From an uncultured Chloracidobacterium sp. (GTDB lineage: Bacteria; Acidobacteriota; Blastocatellia; Pyrinomonadales; Pyrinomonadaceae), in contig CALDGX010000186.1 in the NCBI GenBank assembly GCA_937941715.1, forward strand, positions 1-24,151: DNA of 24,151 nucleotides, in the 5' to 3' direction. Below the pieces are notes generated by a model. It saw only the letters and a program-made list of their open reading frames with translations. It was not told the DNA's origin and made no database searches. Every line of letters starts with the position of its first letter. Positions within the stretch are counted from its first letter, which is position 1. Of the stretch, positions 1 to 8,800 are shown piece after piece. The translations under genes were made by a program, and so were the position numbers.

Positions 1-1889
1 GTCAGATCGGGCCGCAGTTCGACGGCCTTTTGAAAGGCCTTAACGGCTTCATCCTTCTTCTTAAGTTCGAAATAGATCTTGCCGAGTTTGTTCCATGCTC
101 CGGCGTTGCTCGGGTCAGCCTGCAGAACCGCCTGCAATACGGACTCAGCTTCCTGAAACTGTCCGGCTTTGACCAGTTCATCGGCTAACTTGGCCCTCAA
201 TTCCAGATCGGACGGTTGGAGATAGATGAGCCGCTTAAGATTCTCGATCGCCTTTTGGTGATTTCCCGACCGGATGTACGCTTCCACGAGGCCGTTCAGA
301 GCGGCTCTAAAGACCGTCGGATCCGCCCCGCTGCCGCTCATCTCGACCGCCTTCTTTAGATTCGCCTCACCCTCTTCGGGCCGGTCCTGCATGATCTGGG
401 TCTGGGCAAGATTTGCGTATACCATTGCGTAACCTGGATTTAACGAGAGTGCTGAACTGAAATTCTTCTCTGCTCCGGGCATATCGCCTCGTTTGAAAAG
501 GACGATCCCGAGAGTGTTCAGCGCTTCAAAGTAGTCCGGGCGATTCACGACCGATGCCCGGCATAAGGGTTCAGCCTCGTCGAGCCGGTCCTTTAGCATC
601 AGTGCATGGCAGAGGTTTTGTTCGATCATGAAGTTCTGCTTTGTGACCGACAAAGAGTGACGGTAAAGCGTCTCGTTGTCGCGCCACCGCGATGTCTGCA
701 CGAAAGCGAGGTACCCGTAAATCGCCAGCGGGGCGAGTGCCAATGAGATCGCGGCCGTCCTCGACAGTCGGAACCGCTCAATGGCCTCGGCCGCCGCATA
801 TGCAACGATCAAAAACAGCCCGAAGTAGGGGAAATAGGTGTACCGGTCGGCACTCGACTGCAGCCCGACCTGAACCACTCCGATAACCGGAATAAGTGTG
901 CCAATGAACCAGAGCAGCCCTATGAGCACATACGGCCTTGCCGCACGCAGGCGTATCGCGGCGACAGTCCAGATCAACAGTAACGCCGCTGAGGCCGCGA
1001 CCTGCCACCAAGCGATCGACGTCTCGTACGGGTACCAGACCGACAGATCGACGGGGACGATCGCCGAATAAACATATTTGCCGTACGCCGCTGTCGCGTT
1101 CATTAAACGAAGGCCGATAGGAAGCGTCTCTAACGACTGAGCCGCTCCGCCGGCACGGGCCGCGATGACGGTGATCACGCATGACGCGGCAGAAAGGGCG
1201 AAGAATGGCACTTTCTCGATCAACGCTTTTCGCAATTCCGAACCCGTCACGATCCGCCGCAGCGGCCAGTGATCGATCAGCAAAAAAACGAACGGCAGCG
1301 TAACGATCATCGGCTTGGCCATCAAACCCAATGCGAACAAAATCACCGCGGCTGCGTAGTATCGCGTTGCCGTCCCGCCCTTTGAACCCGCAAATCGGAC
1401 GTACGCCAGCATCGAGGCCAGTGCAAATGCGGTACTCAATACGTCCTTCCGCTCACTGATCCACGCGACCGACTCGACGTGCATCGGATGGATCGCGAAC
1501 AGCACAGCAACGGCCGCCGACTTCCAAACGCTGCCGGTCAATGCGCGAAATACATAGTAGGCGAGCGCCGAGTTGATAAGATGTATGAGTACATTGACCG
1601 CGTGAGACGCTCCGGGATTTAAGCCAAAGATCTGTGTATCGGCCATCAGCGACAGCCACGTCAACGGATGCCAGTTTGCCGCCTCAAACGTCGTCATGGC
1701 CCATTTCAATGACTCCGTGTTTATCCCCGAAAGCACCGCCTGATTTTGATAAACGTAAATATTGTCGTCGAGATTGATGTACTCAAATCCGACAGTTTGC
1801 CAATAGATGACCAGCACCGCCGCGGCCAACGCCGCGAGGACAAGGCTGTCAACGGATCGATTTTCCGAGATCTGAGCGTGGCTCTTCAT
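1..1889 (-). CDS. TMTC/PMT-like membrane glycosyltransferase with C-terminal TPR array (3' end outside window)
   Basis: Reading the minus strand from the ATG at 1889 gives one open frame of about 629 codons to the window edge, so the C-terminus is missing. The N-terminal two thirds is a polytopic membrane protein of the GT-C type. After the first helix (residues about 15-33) comes a loop with D41-D42 followed by NIYVYQNQ, the expected acidic catalytic loop. Further on are WHPLTW (about 73-78) and HPMHVESVAWISERKD (about 134-149), hallmark motifs of bacterial proteins resembling eukaryotic TMTC O-mannosyltransferases. From about residue 400 on there are at least five TPR units. The family knowledge suggests a sugar is transferred from a polyprenyl-phosphate donor to a protein or glycan outside the membrane; the acceptor is unknown. 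Its start codon overlaps the stop of the upstream GT2 gene as ATGA, implying translational coupling. The fold class is confident, the substrate is not. Confidence 0.85.
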   Translation of the reverse strand, partial: MKSHAQISENRSVDSLVLAALAAAVLVIYWQTVGFEYINLDDNIYVYQNQAVLSGINTESLKWAMTTFEAANWHPLTWLSLMADTQIFGLNPGASHAVNVLIHLINSALAYYVFRALTGSVWKSAAVAVLFAIHPMHVESVAWISERKDVLSTAFALASMLAYVRFAGSKGGTATRYYAAAVILFALGLMAKPMIVTLPFVFLLIDHWPLRRIVTGSELRKALIEKVPFFALSAASCVITVIAARAGGAAQSLETLPIGLRLMNATAAYGKYVYSAIVPVDLSVWYPYETSIAWWQVAASAALLLIWTVAAIRLRAARPYVLIGLLWFIGTLIPVIGVVQVGLQSSADRYTYFPYFGLFLIVAYAAAEAIERFRLSRTAAISLALAPLAIYGYLAFVQTSRWRDNETLYRHSLSVTKQNFMIEQNLCHALMLKDRLDEAEPLCRASVVNRPDYFEALNTLGIVLFKRGDMPGAEKNFSSALSLNPGYAMVYANLAQTQIMQDRPEEGEANLKKAVEMSGSGADPTVFRAALNGLVEAYIRSGNHQKAIENLKRLIYLQPSDLELRAKLADELVKAGQFQEAESVLQAVLQADPSNAGAWNKLGKIYFELKKKDEAVKAFQKAVELRPDL

Positions 1890-2707
1890 CTATCGACGCT
1901 GTCCCCTATTGCCTTCATTTGCCGGCCTTCAACCTCGGCATAGTATCCCCGGAGCTGATCGGCATCAGCCTCGTCAAACAGTCTTGACCTCGTCACTCCC
2001 ATCTTGTGCAGACGATAGCGGATCGAGGTCGAAAGGACACCGAGTCCGTATTTCACGCTTCTTGAAAAATTGATCGAAGAAGCGTCGGCAAAATAGCGGG
2101 TCGGGCACGACAACTCGCCGACCCTGAATCCCTTAAAGATGATCTGAGCCAGCATTTGATTATCAAAGACAAAATCATCCGAATTTGAACCGATCGGCAA
2201 TGCCTCGATCACCTCCCGGCGGAATGCCCGAAATCCGGTGTGATATTCGGACAGTTTGTAGTTCATAAGGATATTCTGCACCAGTGTCAGTAGCCGGTTC
2301 GCGATGAATTTATACCGGGGCATCCCGCCCGCGAGAGCTCCTTTGCCGAGTATCCGCGAGCCGATCACAACATCGTATTCGCCGTAGGCGATCATTGACG
2401 CCATCGGGACTATTAGATTGGGCGAATATTGATAATCCGGATGCAGCATCACGACTATATCCGCGTGGTGCATCAGTGCCTCGCTGTAACATGTCTTTTG
2501 ATTTCTGCCGTAACCGAAGTTGGCATCGTGTAAAAAAACCGTCAGGCCGAGCTCGTTCGCCAGCTTTACCGTATCGTCCGAACTGGCGTCATCGACCAGT
2601 AAGATCTCATCCACCACGCCCCGAGGGATCTCGGAAACGGTCTTGGCGAGTGTCTTGGCCGCGTTATACGCGGGCATAACGACGATTATCTTTTTCCCGT
2701 TGAGCAT
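1886..2707 (-). CDS. Glycosyltransferase family 2, polyprenyl-phosphate sugar synthase-like
   Basis: A 273-residue soluble GT-A protein. The N-terminus IIVVMPAYNAAKTL (7-20) is the GT2 nucleotide-sugar strand, LLVDDASSDDT (36-46) supplies the nucleotide-binding aspartates, and HPDYQY (89-94) stands at the DxD metal site, with D91 as the remaining acid. GSRILGKG and the later GFRAFRREV fit the DPM1/polyprenyl-phosphate mannose synthase branch. No transmembrane tail is visible. Family knowledge says such enzymes load a sugar from NDP-sugar onto a polyprenyl phosphate at the inner membrane face, making the lipid donor used by GT-C enzymes. The downstream gene is exactly such a GT-C protein and overlaps by four bases, so I infer the pair makes and uses one lipid-linked sugar. 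Sugar identity cannot be read from sequence. Confidence 0.9.
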   Translation of the reverse strand: MLNGKKIIVVMPAYNAAKTLAKTVSEIPRGVVDEILLVDDASSDDTVKLANELGLTVFLHDANFGYGRNQKTCYSEALMHHADIVVMLHPDYQYSPNLIVPMASMIAYGEYDVVIGSRILGKGALAGGMPRYKFIANRLLTLVQNILMNYKLSEYHTGFRAFRREVIEALPIGSNSDDFVFDNQMLAQIIFKGFRVGELSCPTRYFADASSINFSRSVKYGLGVLSTSIRYRLHKMGVTRSRLFDEADADQLRGYYAEVEGRQMKAIGDSVDR

Positions 2708-2734
2708 AGTGGACTGAGGGTTCGATTGACGAAA

Positions 2735-2743
2735 ATTATAGCA
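2735..2743 (-). promoter_or_regulatory. Extended -10 promoter element for the glycosyltransferase pair
   Basis: Read on the minus strand, TGC is followed directly by TATAAT, an extended -10 that can work without a good -35. It ends 27 nt before the GT2 start codon at 2707. No convincing -35 hexamer is seen at 17 nt. Confidence 0.6.
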
Positions 2744-2760
2744 AATGAATTGCTCATTTG
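2742..2760. promoter_or_regulatory. Inverted repeat CAAATGA-N5-TCATTTG, possible operator
   Basis: Perfect 7-bp arms (2742-2748 and 2754-2760) flank a 5-nt centre. The repeat touches the extended -10 of the minus-strand promoter and lies about 45 bp from the helicase start. Its AT-rich arms differ from the GC-rich surroundings, and its position suits a dimeric repressor; no cognate regulator is seen in the window. Confidence 0.4.
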
Positions 2761-2793
2761 ATCACCAAAACGGCACTTCCGACGCGCCTCGGC

Positions 2794-2799
2794 TATAAT
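2794..2799 (+). promoter_or_regulatory. TATAAT -10 box immediately before the helicase start
   Basis: A consensus TATAAT ends 7 nt before the ATG at 2807 (4 nt before the alternative GTG at 2804). Transcription from it would begin at or next to the start codon, giving a leaderless message. No good -35 at 16-18 nt is visible. Confidence 0.5.
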
Positions 2800-2806
2800 C
2801 AACGTG

Positions 2807-4081
2807 ATGAACGACCCGAGGCAGAATATTCCACCGCCCAAACTGATCGCCTCGCTGCGTCGGTTCAATCTCTTGCCGGCGATCGTTTTCGTTCCGACGC
2901 GTCGCGGCTGCGACGAGGCGGCCGCTGAAGTTTCTTTTGACCGTTCTCAACCGCAGGAACCCGAACGGCAGGAGGTACGTCAGCGGATGTTTAACGAATA
3001 TGCCGCTCAAAATCCCGAAATTCGCGGCCACAAGCACCGAAAGATCCTGATCAATAGCGGTGTCGCCGCTCACCACGCGGGCCATATCCCGATATGGAAA
3101 TTGTTGGTCGAAAAGATGATGTCCGCCGGATTGCTCAACGCTATTTTCGCCACTTCGACGGTCGCCGCCGGCGTTGATTTCCCCGCCCGAACGGTCGTCA
3201 TCAGTAATGCCGACACGCGCGGCAATGACGGTTGGAGGCCGCTCTCGGCGAGCGAACTGCAGCAGATGACCGGTCGTGCCGGGCGGCGCGGCCGCGACAA
3301 CGTCGGCTTTGTCGTCCTTGCTCCGGGCCAGTTTCAAGATCCCAGAAAGATCGCCGAACTTCTCAGGGCCAAGCCTGACCCGCTCGAGAGCCAGTTTAAG
3401 GCGACATATACGAGCCTGCTCAACCTCCTCGACGCGTTTAAGAATTTTGCACAGGTTCGCGATATCGCCCTGAAGAGTTTTGCCTTTCGCGGCAGCGGGC
3501 AGAATGCGGATCTGGCCGAACGCATCTGGCTGCCGTTCGAAAGGCGGTCACGGGTCCTAAGCCATTTCGGATATTTGGACATTGAGTCAGAGTCCGTCAC
3601 CGAAAGTGGAAAATGGCTGGCGGACCTGCGTGTCGATCGCCCCTTGCTGATCGGTGAGGCATTTCGCCGCGGCATGCTCGATGAACTCAGGCCTTCCGAC
3701 ATCGCCGGACTCGTTGCGTCGATCGCGGCCGACGCCGACCGGGATTTTGGGTCAGGCCGCGTTTCTGGCAGCCTGGCTTATGTAATGGGTAATTTCGAAG
3801 ATGTGGTCTATGACGTGTCTCGGGTCGAATGGAGCAACCGCATCGAGCCCGTCGAGGAACTAAACTATTCGGCCGCCGCCGCTGCTGAGCGTTGGGCAAA
3901 GGGCCCGTCTTGGGACGAGTTTACGGCTAGGACCAAGGCCGAGGAGGGCGATCTCGTCCGGCTGCTATCACGCACCGGCGAAGCGCTCAGGCAGATCGCC
4001 GGACTTGGTTCGACCAACCCCAAAGCCTCCGCCGTGGCCCGCGAGGCCTCAGAGATCGTCCTCCGGGAACCGATCCGCTGA
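2807..4081 (+). CDS. Ski2-like helicase C-terminal half (RecA2 only)
   Basis: The protein (424 residues from ATG 2807; GTG 2804 is an alternative) starts directly at the linker before helicase motif IV, PAIVFVPTRR (about 24-33). It continues with AAHHAGHIP, motif V ATSTVAAGVDFPA and motif VI QMTGRAGRRGRD (about 153-164), all typical of the Ski2/Mtr4 group. Downstream helical sequence resembles the winged-helix/DSHCT-like C-terminal part. Walker A (GKT), DExD/H and the rest of RecA1 are absent, and an in-frame TGA at 2759 plus the abutting promoter show there is no upstream extension. On its own it should not hydrolyse ATP. It may partner with a separate RecA1 protein, act as a nucleic-acid-binding scaffold, or be a stable remnant of a larger gene. 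The frame is intact throughout. Confidence 0.8.
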   Translation: MNDPRQNIPPPKLIASLRRFNLLPAIVFVPTRRGCDEAAAEVSFDRSQPQEPERQEVRQRMFNEYAAQNPEIRGHKHRKILINSGVAAHHAGHIPIWKLLVEKMMSAGLLNAIFATSTVAAGVDFPARTVVISNADTRGNDGWRPLSASELQQMTGRAGRRGRDNVGFVVLAPGQFQDPRKIAELLRAKPDPLESQFKATYTSLLNLLDAFKNFAQVRDIALKSFAFRGSGQNADLAERIWLPFERRSRVLSHFGYLDIESESVTESGKWLADLRVDRPLLIGEAFRRGMLDELRPSDIAGLVASIAADADRDFGSGRVSGSLAYVMGNFEDVVYDVSRVEWSNRIEPVEELNYSAAAAAERWAKGPSWDEFTARTKAEEGDLVRLLSRTGEALRQIAGLGSTNPKASAVAREASEIVLREPIR

Positions 4082-4147
4082 TACGCCGGCCGCCTGAGTT
4101 GGAATTCGGGCAAGTTGATAGTGGTTTCAGAAAACCCTTTGATTTGG

Positions 4148-4153
4148 TAAGAT
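4148..4153 (+). promoter_or_regulatory. Possible -10 box (TAAGAT) for ispH
   Basis: TAAGAT ends 9 nt before the ispH ATG, the same close placement seen at other genes here. A TTGATA at 4115-4120 is too far upstream (27 nt) to be its -35, so support is moderate. Confidence 0.35.
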
Positions 4154-4162
4154 TTTTAAGGT

Positions 4163-5029
4163 ATGGAAGTTTTGCTTGCAAATGAATACGGATTCTGTTT
4201 TGGGGTCGAGCGTGCCGTCGAAATGGTCGAAGAAGCCATTCACGAAGGCGATACCGTACGGGCCCTCGGCCCGCTCATTCACAATGAACAGGAAATGCAG
4301 CGGCTCGCACACGAGGGTGTTACCACCATCAGCGAACCGATCCAGATCCAGCGCAACGAAACGGCCGTGATCAGGGCCCACGGCGTCACCCCCGAGGTTC
4401 AGCGGGAACTTGAGGCAAAGGCCGCCAAGGTTGTCGATGCAACCTGTCCGTTTGTGACGCGCGTCCAGAAACTGGCCGCCCGAGCGGCCGCCGAGGATCG
4501 CCACGTCGTGATAATCGGCAGCCCGGACCACCCTGAAATGATCGGCGTCCGCGGATACGCTCCGGACCACGCTTTTATCATCCGCGACGAGTCCGAGATC
4601 GGACTGCTGCCGGAATTGAGACGGCCGCTCGTCGTCTCTCAAACGACCATCAAATCGAAGACGTTCTTTGACGCCGCCGAAGCCGTAAAAACCAAGACGT
4701 CGGACGAAGTGCAGATAGTCAATACGATCTGCTCCGCAACACGCGATCGACAGGACGCGGCCCGGGCCCTTGCAGGTATGGTCGATGCCTTTTACATCAT
4801 TGGCGGCCGCCATTCGTCAAACAGCGTCAAGCTTCTCGGTGTCTGCCTTGAGCAGTGCAAAAAGAGCTTTTTGATCGAGACTGAGGCCGAGATCGACCCG
4901 AAAGACCTGATAGGCGTAGAGCGTGTCGGGGTAACGGCGGGAGCTTCGACGCCGAAATGGCTGATCGATAACGTCGTCAAGCACCTTGAGGCGATCGGCA
5001 AAGAGTTGGACACCTCGCTGGCGCCATAG
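4163..5029 (+). CDS. ispH: 4-hydroxy-3-methylbut-2-enyl diphosphate reductase
   Basis: A 288-residue cytoplasmic iron-sulfur enzyme that catalyses the last step of the MEP pathway, reducing HMBPP to IPP and DMAPP. The three cluster-binding cysteines are present: C12 in YGFCFGVERA, C95 in DATCPFV and C190 in NTICSATRDRQ. Substrate-site histidines are seen at H40 (GPLIHN), H73 (RAHG) and H123 (DHPE), with the catalytic glutamate E125 two residues later. The C-terminal AGASTP (260-264) loop is also conserved. Length matches the short bacterial form without an S1 fusion. It lies 81 nt after the helicase gene and is probably expressed on its own. It supplies isoprenoid precursors, including the undecaprenyl carriers that the glycosyltransferase pair would need. 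Confidence 0.97.
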   Translation: MEVLLANEYGFCFGVERAVEMVEEAIHEGDTVRALGPLIHNEQEMQRLAHEGVTTISEPIQIQRNETAVIRAHGVTPEVQRELEAKAAKVVDATCPFVTRVQKLAARAAAEDRHVVIIGSPDHPEMIGVRGYAPDHAFIIRDESEIGLLPELRRPLVVSQTTIKSKTFFDAAEAVKTKTSDEVQIVNTICSATRDRQDAARALAGMVDAFYIIGGRHSSNSVKLLGVCLEQCKKSFLIETEAEIDPKDLIGVERVGVTAGASTPKWLIDNVVKHLEAIGKELDTSLAP

Positions 5030-5086
5030 CTTTGGCCGGAGCCGCGGCAGCCGATCTCTTGATTTTGCCCCCTCAAATTCGCCGCC

Positions 5087-5115
5087 TTGACGCGGTAAGA
5101 TTGCTTGTCTAAGAT
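5087..5115 (+). promoter_or_regulatory. Sigma-70 type promoter upstream of the sigma/CHAT genes
   Basis: TTGACG (5087-5092), a 17-nt spacer and TAAGAT (5110-5115) form a near-consensus promoter. The start at 5259 would leave a leader of about 135 nt. In that leader, TTCGG (5193-5197) and CCGAA (5208-5212) could form a small hairpin, and an unsupported 19-codon frame begins at 5132. Nothing else is seen in 5030-5258. Confidence 0.65.
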
Positions 5116-5258
5116 TGTGTTGATTTTCAAGATGCGGAAGGGATTTAGGGCCTCAACACTACTCGATCGGCCACGGCGTTTCACGACATAGGTTCGGTAT
5201 GTGTATTCCGAAAACGGCGTGATCCGGGTATTTCGGCCCCCTTTTGTGTGTCTCCCGT

Positions 5259-5816
5259 ATGCCGAAAGACAGCGCTATAACCCCTCAGAATTTCAAGCTG
5301 CTTCTGGAATGGCTGGATCCGGATGAGGATACGGCCGCGCGCAAATACGAAAAGATCCGCAGGCGAATCATCGACATACTACAATTTCGAGGGTGCTTTG
5401 AGGCTGAATCGCTAACAAACGCAACGTTTGACAGGGTGATCGCCAAGATGCCCGAGATTTCTGAAAGTTACATCGGCGACCCGGCACACTATTTTTACGG
5501 CGTGGCCAAGTTGGTACTGCTCGAATGGCGGCGAAAGCGGTCAAAGCGGTCGATACCGGCCGCTCTGGCGCCGCGTATTGAAACAGAAGTTCCCGATGCT
5601 CTTAACGAGTGTCTCACCGATTGCTTGAATGAGATCTCGGATCATAATCGAGAGATGCTCATCAGCTACTACAATTACGACGATGGTTCGGTAAAGGCAC
5701 GGCACCGTGTGAACCTTGCTGAAAGTATGGGGCTATCCCTGGGAGCACTGCAGATCCGGGCCTTTCGAGTACGGCGTGCCGTCGGTGAATGTGTCAAGAA
5801 CTGCTTAAATAGTTAA
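5259..5816 (+). CDS. Sigma-70 family (ECF-like) RNA polymerase sigma factor paired with CHAT protein
   Basis: From ATG 5259 the product is 185 residues; a TTG at 5244 would add five residues but is less likely. The N-terminal half looks like a divergent sigma region 2: a helical stretch with ATFDRVIAKMPEI, then HYFYGVAKLVLLEWRRKRSKR. The second half (about 115-180) resembles region 4, with LNEISDHNREMLISYY followed by a helix-turn-helix LAESMGLSLGALQIRAFRVR. Family knowledge: such factors direct RNA polymerase to a small regulon and are usually held inactive by a membrane anti-sigma. The next gene, 55 nt downstream on the same strand, has an anti-sigma-like N-terminus and one membrane helix, so I infer a regulatory pair. 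Region 2 is weakly conserved, so the exact sigma group is uncertain. Confidence 0.8.
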   Translation: MPKDSAITPQNFKLLLEWLDPDEDTAARKYEKIRRRIIDILQFRGCFEAESLTNATFDRVIAKMPEISESYIGDPAHYFYGVAKLVLLEWRRKRSKRSIPAALAPRIETEVPDALNECLTDCLNEISDHNREMLISYYNYDDGSVKARHRVNLAESMGLSLGALQIRAFRVRRAVGECVKNCLNS

Positions 5817-5842
5817 ACGAATCTGAAAGGAATTCGGCGAAA

Positions 5843-5860
5843 ATGACATATACATTATAG
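5843..5860 (+). other. Five-codon mini-ORF before the CHAT gene
   Basis: ATG ACA TAT ACA TTA TAG follows an AAAGGA (5826-5831) 11 nt upstream, a better Shine-Dalgarno than the CHAT start itself has. It sits in the 55-nt gap between the sigma and CHAT genes. It may be chance, or a leader peptide that delivers ribosomes to the downstream start. Confidence 0.2.
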
Positions 5861-5871
5861 AAGCGCGTTTT

Positions 5872-8800
5872 ATGGCCGAGGACTCAAACATCCGAGATTA
5901 TCTGCTGGGCATGCTGGAAGACCCGGAACATCTCGACACGATCGAAAAGCGGTATTTGACCGACGACGATTTTGCCGCGAGGATCTCCGTCGCTATGGAT
6001 GAGTTATACGAGCAATATATCGACGGAGAACTCTCTGACCTGCAGCTTAACGCTTTCGAGTCCCATTTTCTTTCAATCGAAGACCGCAGGCATCAACTGG
6101 ACATCGTCCGGGCATTAAGGTCGGTTGGGCAGTCAACTCACGACGAGCAACCCGCAGTCGGCACCGATGCCGACAAGCGATCGTTGCTTGGGATGCTCTT
6201 CGCGGTTCCATTGTTCAAATATGGCTTTGCCGTAGTCCTGATCGCCGTCATAGGTATCGGTTTCTGGCGGTTTGCGATCTATCGATCAGATGTCGATCTC
6301 GGGCTTGCTCAGTTGCGCGAAGCGTACTCCGGTGAGCGGCCGATCGAGTCCCGCATCACGGATCTGTCCTATTCGCCCTTCAGAACGACCCGCGGTGTCG
6401 GCGACGATAAGGAAAAGGCCGCCCGCGATCGTGCGGAAAAACTGCTGACCCTCGCCGCCAGTGAGTCCGACGACGCCCGAACCCAGGCCGCTCTCGGCAA
6501 GTTTTACCTTACGCAGCGAAAGTTTGAACAGGCAAACGAGCTTTTCGCCAGGGCCGCCGCGGCCGCCCCGAATGATGCTCGTATCCATGCTGACTGGGGT
6601 GCGTCACTGCTTGAATTGGCAAGGATCAATATCTCAGCCGGCCAAAAGGCCAAGGGCCTTGAGAATTTTGACGCGAGCCTCTCACATCTCGAAACGGCCG
6701 TAAAATTGACGCCGTCACTTCTCGACGCACGCTTTAACCGTGCCCTGTGTCTTCAGCAAATGATGCTCAACGAACAGGCAAAGGCTGCGTGGCTCGAGTA
6801 CCTGTCGTACGACAGCTCTTCGCCTTGGGCGGATGAGGCCAGGCAGAATCTCGAAAAGCTGAACACAACCAGTTCGAATGAGTTACCGGCCGACGAAGTC
6901 CTGGCCGGTTTTTTACGGGCAGCGGCCGCCGGTGACAAGGCACAGGCATTTTCTATCCTATCCGGCAATCGCGAGCTCATTTCCAGGAAATACATTCCTC
7001 AAAGGCTTGCGATGTCCGTCGTGAACGCCGACGACCACGACCGCTCGGTGCTTTTGAATGCGATGGACCTCGCGGGCAGGCTCGAATCTGAGCGCATCGG
7101 TGATAATTTTGCCGCGAAGATCGCCTCGTATTATCGCACGATCCACCGAAACTCGATCGACGCACTTCGCGACGCACAGGCGGCGGTTCAGAAGGGCTAT
7201 GCTCTTTGCCTCAGTGGAGATTACGAACTTGCTCTCGCCGAGTTTTCAAACGCTCGGCGGATATTTGACGCACAGGGTGATGTGTGGGAGAGCAATCTGA
7301 GCCGGTACTTTGAGGGATATTGCCTGATCAATATTGGCAATGCCCGGGCCGGCCTTGAGACCATCGAAAAGGTTGTCCGATTTGCCCGGGCGGGAAATTA
7401 CGCATGGCTCGAAATGACCGCGCTTTACTGGCTCGCCGGCTCAAATCGAAACCTTCGCCAACACTCGGTCTCAAAACTCACATTTCTGCGGGCGATCTCG
7501 ATCGCCGAAAAGATCGGCGACCGGTACGGACTGCAGCGAAATCTCCTGGACCTTTCGCTGGACGGTTCTTTTCTCGGTCAGCACGCGATAGCTCTCGACG
7601 GCATCTTTCGGGCCTTTGAGGTGTCGAACGCCGGATATTCCAGCCTGCGCCAACGGTGCCGGCTGAGTATAGGGGCGGCCGATGTCTTTCTTGCGGCGGG
7701 GCATCTGGCGTCGGCACGAAACGCCGCTGAGGACGCTCTGGCGCTTGCCGGAAGCGTAGACGATCGGATGTTCGCTGTCATCTCGCGAAACAAGGCCGGC
7801 GCCGCGTATCTGAAAGCCGGAGATCCGGCGACCGCTAAGCGATATTTCGACACCGCCCTTTCTGAATCGCAGTCATTCTCCGACCAGGCTTCCCGAAATA
7901 AGATGTCCGCCCACTCGTACCTCCAGATGGCCGGGCTCGCACGGTCCGGCGGTGACGTGGCGGGTTCGACCGATCTTTACCGGCGGGCAGACGAGCTTTA
8001 TGACGCGTTGTCAATGCCGTTTTACCAATACGTTGCAGAAAAGGGCATATTGAGCGGCCTCAAGGAACTCGGCGAGACGGCCGAACTCGACCGCCTGCTG
8101 CCGCTGACGATCAAACTGGCCGAAGACTATCAGGAAAAAATATCGGAGGAGGCCGAACGGGCGTCGTTTCTCGATGACGGCATCACCGTCTACGACCTCG
8201 CTCTCGAACGCGAATTTGAAAAGGGCGATCTCTCCAAGGCATTCGATTTCAGTGAAATGTCAGTGTCGCGCAACCTATATCAACGTCTCGCGGCCCATAT
8301 CGGTACCGCACCCCGGCCGCTGACGATCGACGAGATCCGCGATAAGATGCCGGACCGCACCCAGATCCTTAAGTTCTCGGTCCTCAAAGGCCGAACGTTG
8401 GTGTGGGTCATATCAAAGCGCGACGTATCGCTAATTCCGATAAGGATATCGGCCGACGAACTGCGGACCCGCGTCGAGCGGTATATTGCGGCCCTAAGCA
8501 GGCCCGACGCCGATCTCGGGGTTGTCCGGACGCTCTCACGCGAACTTTACGGCACACTGATCGCCCCGGTCAGCGAAAAGCTCGAACCCGATCTCGACCT
8601 CGCCATCGTACCCAACAAATTCCTGTTCTACCTACCATTCTCTTCGCTGATGAACGAGCGGAACGAACCGCTAATTGCTGCACACCCGCTGTCGTTTTCG
8701 CCGAGTGCGTCAGTTTTTGTAATATGTTCCGAAAAGGCGTCAAGAGTAGCCAAGGTGAACGAATCTATCCTTGCTGTCGGAGACCCGTCCTTCGATCGAA

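Noticed and set aside
2762..3337. 191-codon open frame on the minus strand inside the helicase gene
   Set aside because: Antisense to helicase motifs V and VI; no recognisable domain in its product.
4127..4813. 228-codon open frame on the minus strand across ispH
   Set aside because: Antisense shadow of a confidently identified enzyme.
5132..5191. 19-codon frame in the sigma gene leader
   Set aside because: No ribosome site, no recognisable product, and length expected by chance.
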